Source of the DNA: Ariolimax columbianus
Lineage: Eukaryota > Mollusca > Gastropoda > Stylommatophora > Arionidae
Direction: 5' to 3'
Assembly (NCBI GenBank): GCA_036924085.1
Contig: JAVGWX010000011.1
Coordinates: 18,185,264 to 18,249,263 of the forward strand
Length of the DNA stretch: 64,000 nucleotides
The notes under the pieces were generated by a model that saw nothing but the letters and a program-made list of their open reading frames with translations, did no database searches and had not been told where the DNA came from. Position 1 is the first letter of the stretch. Every line of letters begins with the position of its first letter. The translations under genes and the position numbers were made by a program. Below are positions 1 to 9,919 of the stretch, piece after piece.

Positions 1-115
1 CTACGACTCAAGGAGGCAAAAAAAGCAACCACAGACAGAGAGGGATTGCACAGGATTGTGGAGGTGTCAGTAGGAGTGCTCCAACAATCTCAAGAGATCA
101 CAGGATGAACTGAAC
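1..115 (+). mobile_element. RTE-type retroelement 3' tail, fragment (family C)
   Basis: Read in one forward frame this stretch gives a short peptide with DREGLHRIVEVSVG followed by a stop. That resembles the last residues of RTE-type endonuclease-reverse transcriptases found in many animal genomes. It is cut by the window edge, so the upstream part cannot be seen. It is non-functional as it stands. The family assignment rests on motif recognition only. Confidence 0.45.
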
Positions 116-239
116 TGAACACTATATAGGACAGTAAAGATCAATGTTGATCTGTTAAAATATGAATCAAAAGATTGAAAATGTTGGACAATATTTCTCA
201 TGGTAGGTCTACCAACATGTGGATAATAAAGTACTATTA

Positions 240-490
240 GGTCAGGTCATACCGTAACCGGTGAGGTCGATGGGGCACACATGAAGACTTCCTCGCAACC
301 CTACGCCACACTTCTCTGTCAGCGGCTGCTGACTGTGCCTCTTCTGGTCGGAGAATTGGTCCATTATTTTATGTTATCCTCCCACCTCTTTTTGGGATGC
401 CTTCTTTGTCGTCTACCTTGCACTTTTCCGTGCAGGATTGTTTTTGCAAGACCATTTGATCTCGATATGTGACCGTGCCCAAACGAGTTT
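240..490 (-). mobile_element. RTE-type reverse transcriptase C-terminal fragment (family C)
   Basis: On the minus strand the sequence encodes, over several frames, the very end of an RTE-type polyprotein: a GLAK/ILHGK-like segment, a basic stretch, a W/GG-DN(H)K-like segment and a closing 'HVCPIDLTGYG' motif. The same segment occurs on the plus strand at 13911-14160, which confirms a repeated family. It has no catalytic domain and several frame breaks, so it is a dead 3' end. Its orientation is opposite to the fragment at positions 1-115. Confidence 0.6.
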
Positions 491-621
491 CCTTCTTTTG
501 ACAATTGCCAAAAGCTCTTCATAAAGCCCTACACAGAATATTAATGCTCAGGTTCCGTCTGTTAACATGTGGATAATAAGATAATAGGTAGGAAAGTAAA
601 GTTCAGTGTTGGTCTACATCT

Positions 622-1169
622 TAGGACATGTAGATAGTGAAATACTATATAGGTCATGTGGATAGTGAAATACTATATAGGTCATGTGGATAGTGAAATA
701 CTATCTAGGACATGCGGAGAGTGAAATACTATCTAGGTCATGTGGATAGTGAAATACTATGTATGTCATGTGGATAGTGAAATACTATCTAGGTCATGTG
801 GATAGTGAAATACTATCTAGGTCATGTGGATAGTGAAATACTATATAAGTCATGTGGATAGTGAAATAATATCTAGGTCATGTGGATAGTGAAATACTAC
901 TATATAGGTCATTGGGATAGTGAAATACTTTTTAGGTAATATGGATAGTGAAATACTGTCTAGGCCATGTGGATAGTGAAATACTATATAGGTCATGTGG
1001 ATAGTGAAATGCTATCTAGGTTATGTGGATAGTGAAATACTATCTAGGTTATGTGGATAGTGAAATACTATCTAGGTCATGTAGATAGTGAAATACTATC
1101 TAGGTCATGTGGATGGTGAAATACTATCTAGGTCATGTGGATAGTGAAATACTATCTAGTTCATGTGGA
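622..1169. repeat. 28-bp minisatellite array
   Basis: About 19-20 head-to-tail copies of a 28-bp unit with the core tcatgtggatagtgaaat followed by actatctagg. Copies differ at scattered single bases (tatatagg versus tatctagg, gttatg versus gtcatg), and a few units carry small indels, for example near 900. There is no open frame through the array and no flanking inverted repeat. Confidence 0.95.
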
Positions 1170-2014
1170 GCTTGTGATGGTGAATCTCAATAGAGCTCCA
1201 CTGCCACAAGTTAAACCTACTAAAGCCATAGATAAATGGTACTTCAGTGCTAAGACTACCAAGCATATTTAGGACACGAACGCCATGCCTCTAATAGCAA
1301 TACATTTTTTCTTATTAAGAAAAAAGCTAATACTGTTTAAGTAATACAATATATTTTGGTTTGGTACGCATTGTTATCTAGAAATAGCGGTGAATTAGTG
1401 CGTTGTTAAAAAATCGTTAACATAAATTGCAGGACTGTTGAGCCACTCTAAAAGAGTTACAGCCATGTTCATGGCCCATAGCAAGGATGAGCTATTTTTT
1501 TACAAAAATTTAAAGCTGTTCTGTGGATTTTGCTAATTTAGGCAACTCTTTCCACGCGCAATTGTTTTCTCAGCTGTACGCAGTCAAATTTAGGAGGCAA
1601 AAAATACCAGTGGTTATGTTTTTTAAATCACAATAACAAGTTTAATAAATAAACATATCTGTATCTTTTTATACATCAATTTGAAGGCAAATGGACAATC
1701 TACTAGATCAAGAAGATTGCAAGGCAATGCATAAAGTACTTTAGAAGAAACAGTAAAAAATATTAAAGGCAATGAAAAAAAATATTTAAATATTCAGTGA
1801 CAGATGGTACCCTGACTCTTCACTATCTCAGCATATGCAATGCCCATCCTCTTTTTGCTTATACTAATTAGTTCACATTCCAATTAGTGAATTCCAGGCC
1901 AAACTTCTGACAGAAGTGAAGATATGACACATTTACTAAAGATGATGTCGACGTTGAAAATATTGACGAACATATTCAAAAATGTAAAAACTATATGCAC
2001 TGCACACTGTGACT
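1170..2014. other. AT-rich stretch without a recognised gene
   Basis: The sequence lies between the 28-bp array and the transposase remnant. It has long A/T runs and several TTAA tetranucleotides (the piggyBac target). One of them may mark the 3' end of the adjacent element, but I could not pair it with a matching inverted terminus. Nothing coding is seen. Confidence 0.5.
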
Positions 2015-3818
2015 TTATGCTTTATGGAAGGCCTCAAAGCAATCCTTGGGGTGTAAGTGAGGCTGATTTGTACATCCCAAGCAGATGAAATGTGTACGCT
2101 TGCGTTCTGTGGGAGTGGCACAGACGACACAATTTCTGTCTCTTTTCGAATACGAGATGATGTGTCTCTTGTTTTGGAGGGGTTCCAAGGGGTTTGCAGC
2201 TGGTTGTCTGCCAGGCTTTCTTGGAGCATCACCTACTTCAGGAACTGTTGCAGCAGCATGATGTGTGAGCTGAGTCACAAGTTCTCGCTTGAACTTCTTC
2301 AGGCTCAATCGCTTAGAGCCAGCTTCACGAGTCAAAGTGTGAAGAATGAAAGCGTTGACTTTGAGTGACTTCAAGTAGCCAATAAAACACATTCTTCCAC
2401 CATTTTATTGTTTTCCTTTCAAAGGTGCAATAATAGATGACCTTCTGATTCAAAGTATCGCACCCATTCATGCACATGTTATACTTGTGAATCATTGATG
2501 GCTTGTCAACATCCTTGACTCGTGTTGTCTCAACAACCGCATCTGTGCTGACCATGAGGACACTCTTCTTTGCCTTTTTGTCCCTAAATCCAACACACAT
2601 TATTGTTTCATGCTGATTCTGAAACCAACGCATCTCACGGTACGGAAGATTGAGGGTCTTCAACTCCAGAGCAAAGCCAACACGATTGACATTGAGTGTG
2701 CCAGAATAATACTGACGACGATCAAGAAGATAATCAATTAGAACACGAGTCGTGTAGAAGCGATCTGCAAAAATCTTGTGTCCCGTGCCAACGTAAGATA
2801 ACAATGTGTCAAAAACTATGACAGCATGACTTGATGCAGGGTCTGCATCGGGGTTGTAAGATGTTTCAGTACCAAAATAAGTAAGTATGTTGTTCACATA
2901 TCCCGTTGCCGATTCGCAAAGGCCAAACGTTTGTATGTGGTAGTTCTGGGGTTTTGCAGCATTATACTGCTTGAACTTCCATCTGCCTTTGAACCCTATC
3001 ACCATCTCATCTATACTCAAATCCTGATAGGGATAGAATGCTGCTCGGTACTTTCTCAGGAGTAGATTCATGAATGGCTGGATTTTATCTTTGCCTTCAG
3101 CACTTTCGTCCCCTGCATGCATCATTGTAAAGAATATATCCTGAAAAAGGTTACGAGGAAACATTGAGTGGTACCATGGTGTGTACAATTCAGGCGCCAA
3201 AGACCAGTAGTCAGGAATCTCTGGCCATCTATCAATGCCGATCATGATAATAACGGCAAGAAATTTATCAAGCTCATGGGGAGTAATGTCAAGCCAACAG
3301 GAGTACACTGAGCGATGAAGAGATGAAGTGTTGATAGTAATTTTCTTCCGAGCATATGCATTTATAGAAACAACAAGTAATGTCTTGACTTCTTGATCAA
3401 ACAGTGCTGAAAAGCAGTCAATTGCTGTTGACTGCCCTGTAAGACCTGACTCAGGAGACACACCTGGTTCTTGCTTAGGAATAAATCGGAACGAATTTTT
3501 TGTGGAACCTTCTCTGACTTCATGCCACTTATCTCTATCTACTGGGGCACTTCTGTGACTAGATCTAGTTGCAGAGTTCACATTTCCTGCTCTACCTTTT
3601 CCAGCTACTAGATTTATATTAGATCTCGGACGTTTTGAGGCCGAGGGCTCAGTATCAAAATCATTTTGACGACTAGAACTAGCTGTGGGCGTGGCAGCAG
3701 GGTCTTGATGGTCGTGATAGTCATCATCTACCAATTCACTGTAACTATTCTGATAATCAATGTCAGCATCTACTTCTACATCACTATTGTCAGTATTGAT
3801 GTCTATTGTCAGTATCAT
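2015..3818 (-). pseudogene. piggyBac-type transposase (DDE_Tnp_1_7), frameshifted near its C-terminus
   Basis: This is a cut-and-paste DNA transposase of the piggyBac/PGBD superfamily, which inserts at TTAA. The main frame (2325-3818, 497 residues) has an acidic, Ser-rich N-terminus (1-110) and then the DDE core. The three expected catalytic aspartates are visible: D270 in SIDEM, D352 in FADRFYTT and D454 in GCDTLNQ. The frame runs off into SQRFHSSHFDS. The true C-terminus, including a Cys/His-rich domain (CVVCATP...HFICLGC), lies in an overlapping frame at 2015-2392. One extra base near 2345-2355 explains the break. Length is close to the family norm of about 550-600 residues if both frames are counted. 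The otherwise clean frame suggests fairly recent loss. The neighbours are unrelated retroelement debris, and no partner gene is expected. Terminal inverted repeats were not resolved. Confidence 0.9.
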
Positions 3819-4094
3819 AATTAGATTGTTCTATCAACATCCTCGCTTGATTGGCTGTCACACGGGTGGGACGATGATTAGCTGAATGAGCTAGTTCCAT
3901 TCTTGCTTATTTACGTTTAGCAGCAACAACAAAAAACACTTCAGAAATACAAGTTAAATCGATAATAGAACGGTCTACGCTGGAATAATTCACTATCAAA
4001 ACTGACGCTGTTATTGAAATAAACCGGAAGGATAAAAATAGATACTAAAGGATGTAGTTGTAAAACTAGAAATACGAACATTAACGAAACAACT

Positions 4095-4176
4095 CACATG
4101 GCGCAGGGTTCGGCGAATTGGCTGCACAAGAATGCGCTGTGGCGCAGTGTGCGGCGTATGGCATGGACTGAGTTAA
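4095..4176. other. GC-rich subrepeat block upstream of the transposase, possible element end
   Basis: Two imperfect copies of a ggcgcag-(n)-cggcg motif (near 4100 and 4140) are followed by gcatggactgag and a TTAA at 4173-4176. A TTAA at the outer edge of a GC-rich subterminal repeat upstream of the transposase start would fit the 5' end of a piggyBac element. I did not find the inverted counterpart on the other side, so this is inference. Confidence 0.3.
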
Positions 4177-4214
4177 TAAAAAATCAGTGATGCTACAAGG
4201 ATAGACATTTAGAA

Positions 4215-4665
4215 GTTATCCTGCCATACGGAGAACTTGGCTTGGCTTCGCTTCGTTTTTTCTCAATCTCCCGCTACTTAACCCTCAAAGGGATTATGCA
4301 GCAGAATGTAGTCCAGAGAAAAGAATGCGTTGTGTCGTAGTTTACAGCTTGACTGCGATATTTGCACCTTTCAGTCCAACACATGTATCTGGCCCTAATA
4401 AGCCTTTGGTACTCTTGATAAGTCACATTAGAATCTGGTTGTGGTAGTCTTGCACCTTCTTTTGCCAGTCTGTCTGCCTCCTCGTTGCCTTGGATGTTAC
4501 AGTGGGATGGAACCCACTGTACCACTCCTTTTTGGGTGTAGACTGCTGGCATAATTGACAAAGTACTACTCTTACGTCATTATGTTCTGTATTTTCTGGC
4601 TTTTTGGTGCTGAAACCACGGACAGGGCATCTGTAAACAAGCAACAACATCCAGTCGCACATTTC
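4215..4665 (-). mobile_element. RNase H and 3' tail of a family A2 LINE, broken
   Basis: Minus-strand frames carry the C-terminal half of an RNase H domain: VVQWVPSHCNIQGNEEADRL, with the motif histidine and final aspartate intact. It is followed by QRLIRARY, as in the family A elements at 19, 31 and 57-59 kb. After RARY it departs from them: the next residues (WTERCKYRSQAVNY) belong to a different tail that also occurs at 15.99, 33.15 and 52.2 kb. The upstream part (NTEHNDVRVVLCQLCQQS) is in another frame, so the copy is dead. The TDGS and other upstream RNase H motifs are missing (5' truncation). Confidence 0.75.
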
Positions 4666-4839
4666 CGTGATTCGTTCAAAAAGTACTCCTGTTTCAAAGC
4701 TGTAATTCAGTTACAAGCTTGTAAACGGGTATGTCATGCTAATAATAAGTAAACTGGACCGCTCCGCACTGATTGGTGAATGATGTGTAGTGTATTGTTG
4801 GATGCCCGTGATGAATTACGTTTATATTTGGTGAGCCTA

Positions 4840-5060
4840 ACGGTCTTTAGGTGGCGTGTTGCAATATCTTTCTTTACTTACCGAGGGTACTGATGAAGGT
4901 GGATCGTGATCCTCCAGAAGATTACGCTCACTGCAACGGCGATCACGTAGCTTATTACATCGATAGCCAGTTGGAGACAGCCTGTTTTCGAGGAGAACTG
5001 CATGGAAGTGGATGGAGGGAGAGGTCCTTCGTCAGTGTGTTTACCTGACCCTAATTAACA
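4840..5060 (+). repeat. Dispersed repeat R1, copy 1
   Basis: A segment containing gagaactgcatggaagtg and ending in a 'gacc(c/t)taa...tgtctgatcagt' tail. It recurs at 25680-25915 (+) and, reversed, at 21000-21190 and 8630-8710. No protein is encoded. It is probably a short non-autonomous element. Its last part is the likely founder of the 38-bp array that follows immediately. Confidence 0.6.
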
Positions 5061-5350
5061 TTGTCTGATCAGTATGATTTACCTGACCCCGGCTAACATT
5101 GTCTGATGGGTATGTTTCACCTGACCTTAACTAACATTGTCTGATGGGTATGTTCTACCTGACCTTAACTAACATTGACTGATGGGTATGTTTTACCTGA
5201 CCTTAACTAACATTGTCTGATGGGTATGTTCTACCTGACCTTAACTAACATTGATGGGTATGTTTTACCTGACCTTAACTAACATTTGCTGATGGGTATG
5301 TTCTACCTGACCTCAACTAACATTGTCTGATGGGCATGTTTTACCTGACC
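5040..5350. repeat. 38-bp minisatellite array
   Basis: Eight or so copies of a 38-bp unit (core tacctgaccttaactaacat followed by tgtctgatgggtatgtt). One unit has an internal deletion near 5245. The unit matches the tail of the dispersed repeat R1. Confidence 0.93.
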
Positions 5351-5974
5351 GGGCGTAGGTCTCCTTTCCCCATGTGCAATGTGTATTCGATGTTGTCATA
5401 TTTCAGTGGCGATTCAAAAAATATTTCGTTTTCCTGTCAAACAAATGGAAAGAATCTACTTCATTATTAAATTATGAGTTTGAAGAGCACATTCATGTCT
5501 TTGGAGAATATGACAGTATTATTATATATCTAATTCTGCAGGAAGCTAATATGGCTCGTTTGCATGATGACATCCAAGAACCTAAAAAGATAAGTCCACT
5601 TTCACACAAAACTAATTTATTATAAATATATCAAAATTCGCGTTAACAAATTCACTTTTACATAAAACTGGTCTTTTATAACAGTGGGCCGAGAGATGAT
5701 TATTTTGAGAGACAGCAATGTGTGTAGTAACGTAAGGCCGAAACTTGATGTTTTGACAGAGATCTAAGTGTAATAACTGTGTGGCCCAGACTTGATTGTT
5801 TTGGCATAGATGTGTGTGTGGTAGATTAATTATATGATTTAATTTGTTTATTGTTGTTTGTGTTGGCAGAATTATAACTTTTAGAACACAAGTGAGACAA
5901 ATTGTCGTATATTTGATCTTATTAGTACTACTGGTCTTCTAAAACAGCAATAGCACGCAAACAAATTAAGCTAG
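5351..5974. other. Gene-free AT-rich stretch
   Basis: Only short unsupported open frames are present. The longest (5374-5625) has no recognisable domain and no composition change at its ends. I see nothing else. Confidence 0.5.
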
Positions 5975-6480
5975 AACCTTCAAACATTGTCACGTCCACA
6001 TAAACTAAGATTCAAACTTTCAACCTCTCACAGCTGTCCACATAAATTAAGTTAGAGCCTTAAAACTGTCACAGTAATCCACATAAGTCAAATTGGAACA
6101 TTCAAACTCTCACAGTTGCACACAGAAATCAAACTAGAACCTCAAAATTCTCACTGTTGTACACATAAACCAATCTAGAACATTAAAATCTTCGCCGCAG
6201 TTCATAGAAATCAAGCTATATAGGGCATTCAAACTTTCACAATAGTCCACAGAAATCAAGTTAGAACCTTCAAACTTTCACAGTAATCCACAGAAATGAA
6301 GCTAGAGCCTTCAAACTTTCACAATAGTCCACAGAAATCAAGCTAGAACATCCAAACTCACAATAGTCCACATAAATCAAGCTAGAACATTCAAACTCAC
6401 AATAGTCCACAGAAATCAAGCTAGAACATTCAAACTCACAATAGTCCACAGCAATCAAGCTAGAGCATTCAAACTAACAA
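5975..6480. repeat. 39-42-bp minisatellite array
   Basis: About 12 degenerate copies of a unit built from cacagaaatcaagctagaac plus attcaaact(tt)cacaatagtc. Copies are most diverged on the left (5975-6200) and most uniform on the right (6330-6480). The minus-strand frame with VDYCEFECSSLI repeats is only a translation of this array. It directly abuts the 141-bp array. Confidence 0.9.
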
Positions 6481-6482
6481 TA

Positions 6483-7394
6483 GTGCCCATAAACAAAGAA
6501 ACTTACTTGAGATACCAACAATTGCGACAACTCTCAGTATATGACCTAGTTAAGAATGACTGTACAGATGTAGCTGATTCGAGCATCTATTACAAACGAA
6601 AATCTATAGCAATGAAAAATGTGACGGCGAGTTCTGACCGACTAGTGACCCCGAGCCACGGTCTAGCTACTCACAAAGTATATGGCCTGGTTAAGAAAGA
6701 CTGTACATATGTAGCTGATTCGAGCATATATTACAAACGAAAATCTGTAGCAATGAAAAATGTGACGGCGAGTTCTGACCGACTAATGACACCGAGCCAC
6801 GGTCTAACTACTCAAAAAGTATATGGCCTGGTTAAGAATGACTGTACAGATGTAGCTGATTCGAGCATCTATTACAAACGAAAATCTATAGCAATGAAAA
6901 ATGTGACGGCGAGTTCTGACCGACTAATGACCCCGAGCCACGGTCTAGCTACTCACAAAGTATATGGCCTGGTTAAGAAAGACTGTACATATGTAGCTGA
7001 TTCGAGCATATATTACAAACGAAAATCTGTAGCAATGAAAAATGTGACGGCGAGTTCTGACCGACTAATGACCCCGATCCATGGTCTAGCTCCTCAAAAA
7101 GTATATGGCCTGGTTAAGAATGACTGTACAGATGTAGCTGATTCGAGCATATATTACAAACGAAAATATGTAGCAATGAAAAATGTGACGGCGAGTTCTG
7201 ACCGACTAATGACCCCAAGCCATGGTCTAGCTACTCAAAAAGTATATGGCCTGGTTAAGAATGACTGTACATATGTAGCTGATTCGAGCATCTATTACAA
7301 ACGAAAATCTGTAGCAATGAAACATGTGACGGCGAGTTCTGACCTACTAATGACCCCGAGCCACGGTCTAGCTACTCACAAAGTAAGAAAGTAG
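6483..7394 (+). repeat. 141-bp tandem repeat with an open frame, dimeric higher-order pattern
   Basis: Six copies of a 141-bp unit (6537-7386). As 141 = 3 x 47, one frame stays open and yields a 303-residue repetitive polypeptide (unit VYGLVKNDCTDVADSSIYY, then KRKSIAMKNV...SHGLATHK). Units alternate: odd units have TDVADS with NDC, even units have TYVADS with KDC or NDC, and most odd units have KSI and even units KSV, so the real unit is a 282-bp dimer. Differences between units are mostly amino-acid-changing (D/Y, N/K, I/V, H/Q, S/I) with few silent ones, which does not look like selection on a protein. No known domain, no signal peptide, no promoter seen. A satellite that happens to be open is most likely; an expressed repetitive protein is not excluded. 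Confidence 0.85.
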
Positions 7395-7489
7395 ACTTAA
7401 CGTGTCAGTGAGCAGGTGTATTAAGTTAGCTAGCTTTAACCGCATCCAGTTTATCCGCATTTGACGGCGTTTCTTTGTTGGTCACAAAG

Positions 7490-8105
7490 CCATTTTATAT
7501 CTTATCAAAGTATCTCTATTTGTTAACCTAATCTTATCCAAGTATCTGAAGACGTAGATATAATCCTATCCAAGTAGCTATAGACGTAGACCTGCTCTTT
7601 TCCAAGTATCTAGACGTAGAGCTAATCTTATCCAACTATCTCTAAATGTTGACCTAATCTTATCCAAGTGTTTCAAGACGTAGACCTAATATTATTCAAG
7701 TATTTCTGGACGTAGACCTGATCTTATCCAAGTATCTGTAGATGTTGACCTAATTTTATCCAAGTATCTCAACATGTAGACTTAAACTTATCCAAGTATC
7801 TCTAGATGTAGACCTGATCTTATCCAAGTATATCTAGACGTAAACCTAATCCTACCCAAGTATCTCTAGACGTAGATCTGATCTTATCCAAGTATCTCTA
7901 GATGTAGTCCTAATCCTATCCAAGTATCTCTAGATGTTTACCTAATCTTATTCAAGTATCTCTAGACGTAGACCTAATCTTTTCCAAGTATCTCTAGACG
8001 TAGACATGATCTTATCCAAGTATCTCTAGATGTTGACCTAATCTTATCCAAGTATCTCTAGATGTAGACCTAATCTTATCCAAGTATCTCTAAACGCAGA
8101 CCACA
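7490..8105. repeat. 32-bp minisatellite array
   Basis: About 18-19 copies of a roughly 32-bp unit with the core cttatccaagtatctctaga followed by cgtagacctaat. The first copies are divergent and the last eight or so are nearly uniform. No open frame. Confidence 0.93.
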
Positions 8106-8545
8106 TTTTCATTTATCATACAGTGGATCTATAAACACTACCACACATGACAACAACAAGGTGGACAGACTAGCAAAGAAGGGATAAAGACAAGAATTGC
8201 CACACGCTGCGACAGCCCTACAACAGCCAAGCAGCTCATACCAGCAATCAAAGAGACTTGTCTGAACAGATAGACCATGGGAAGCACGGGAATGGAGATC
8301 ACAAACGGTAAGCCCCAATCTAAATTACATCAACAATCAACTCACATAGACAGAATCATAGTACCATTTTCTGGCTGAGAACCAAACACATTCCACGTAA
8401 CAAGCACCAGAACTTAATCCAACCACAACACACACCACAGAGCCAGCTGTATACACACCCATATGCCACAGTTGGTCATAAGCTCTTTGATTGATCGGCG
8501 CTCAACGATGCTAGGAGAATGCTTCTTGCTATGAGGCCAGATAAA
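8105..8545 (+). pseudogene. Decayed RNase H end of a LINE
   Basis: Across two or three frames the plus strand gives an IQWI segment, then NNKVDRLAKKG (the final RNase H aspartate region), AIKETCLN, and a terminal FWLRTKHIPRNKHQNLI stretch comparable to the 'FRLRTGHNRL' segment of the family A elements. Several stops and frame breaks make it a fossil. It is too diverged from family A to be the same family. Confidence 0.55.
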
Positions 8546-8629
8546 TGGAACACTATGTATGGTACTAAACAACAACTAACACGCCCAGACACCAGTATAT
8601 GGCATTGGGCAAAAAGGGTATGAGCATAG

Positions 8630-8710
8630 ATGCTTCTGGAAACGTAACAAAGTCTGGTCAGGCAAAACATACTGATCGGACATGTTAGTCAGGGTCGGGT
8701 CAAATAAAAG
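8630..8710 (-). repeat. Dispersed repeat R1, copy 2 (tail only)
   Basis: ctggtcaggcaaaacatact followed by gatcgg...gttagtcagggtc is the reverse complement of the R1 tail seen at 5040 and 25860. It contains a single copy of the motif that is tandemly expanded at 5040-5350. Confidence 0.55.
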
Positions 8711-8944
8711 TAAAACAACAACAAATTGTAAGAAACATGCCTACTTCCAAATGAGCCAGACGACACTTCATATCGGATCCACAACTAGGGGATTGCATGT
8801 TAAGTTTTGATTCGCATTATTATTTTATAAGTCTAGTGATATTGGGAGCTTAATATCTGAGTAGCAGCATGTCACTTTGTCGGCTTGTGCATTCACAAGT
8901 AAAAACAACTATGATGCTCTGTATAAGTGAAATCTTACCTCTAA

Positions 8945-9060
8945 ATCAACCATATAATCGGTGTACTACAGTAAACACAAAATATTACCTCTATCACCAT
9001 ATAATCGGTGTACTACAGTAAACACAAAATCTTACCTCTATGTCATCATATAATCATTCA
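8945..9060. repeat. Outlying copies of the 49-bp satellite
   Basis: Two full copies and a partial copy of a 47-bp variant (ataatcggtgtactacagta, aacacaaaatcttacctcta) of the satellite that fills 9.92-12.81 kb. They are separated from the main array by the 36-bp and 32-bp arrays, so those arrays arose or inserted inside older satellite DNA, or a small piece was transposed. Confidence 0.8.
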
Positions 9061-9084
9061 CAGACTGACGCAGCACTATTGCTG

Positions 9085-9575
9085 AGGGTGTTAAGAGACA
9101 AGAGTCATAAAGAATAGATGAGGCCATCCAGAGACAAGAGTCATCAAGAAAAGAAGAGGCCATCCAGAGACAAGAGTCATCAAGAATAGATAAGGCCATC
9201 CAGAGACAAGAGTCATCAAGAATAGATAAGGCCATCCAGAGACAAGAGTCATCAAGAATAGATGAGGCCATCCAGAGACAAGAGTCATCAAGAATAGATA
9301 AGGCCATCCAGAGACAAGAGTCATCAAGAATAGATAAGGCCATCCAGAGACAAGAGTCATCAAGAATAGATGAGGCCATCCAGAGACAAGAGTCATCAAG
9401 AATAGATAAGGCCATCCAGAGACAAGAGTCATCAAGAATAGATAAGGCCATCCAGAGACAAGAGTCATCAAGAATAGATGAGGTCATCCAGAGACAAAAG
9501 TCATCAAGAATAGATGAGGCCATCCAGAGACAAGAGTCATCAAGAATAGATGAGGCCATCTAGAGACGCTCGCTC
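9085..9575. repeat. 36-bp minisatellite with trimeric higher-order pattern
   Basis: Thirteen or so copies of a 36-bp unit (gccatccagagacaagagtc followed by atcaagaatagatgag). Variants carrying gataag and gatgag recur in the order aag-aag-gag three times between about 9190 and 9480, so the recent amplification unit was a 108-bp trimer. The open minus-strand frames over this region (ILDDSCLW repeats) result from the period being a multiple of three. Confidence 0.93.
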
Positions 9576-9689
9576 TGCAAGTCAACTCACACCAACCCTT
9601 CGTCAACCCCGGTTGAAGGAGGTGTCCTATTTCCCTGTACAAAGTGCAACAGACAATTCATGAATCAGATATACTTATTTAGCCATCTT

Positions 9690-9885
9690 AGAAATCATGT
9701 GAACAGTTTACAGTGAATGCTCGAACTCATGTGAACAGTTTACAGTGAATGCTTGAATTCATGTGAACAGTTTACAATGAATGCTCGAACTCATGTGAAC
9801 AGTTTACAGTGAATGCTCTAAATCATGTGAACAGTTTACAGTGAATGCTCAAACTCATGTGAACAATTTACAGTGAATGCTGACA
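9690..9885. repeat. 32-bp minisatellite (short array)
   Basis: Six copies of a 32-bp unit with the core catgtgaacagtttacagtg followed by aatgctcgaact. Not related in sequence to the 32-bp array at 7.5-8.1 kb. Confidence 0.92.
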
Positions 9886-9919
9886 AAACGGTCCTCATCG
9901 ATTATGATGGACTAACAAC

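Noticed and set aside
1310..4176. Matching inverted ends for the piggyBac element
   Set aside because: Several TTAA sites exist, but I could not find a pair with complementary flanks by eye.
9038..9559. 173- and 126-residue repeat proteins on the minus strand
   Set aside because: The 36-bp period is a multiple of three, so frames stay open by arithmetic. Two frames are open at once.
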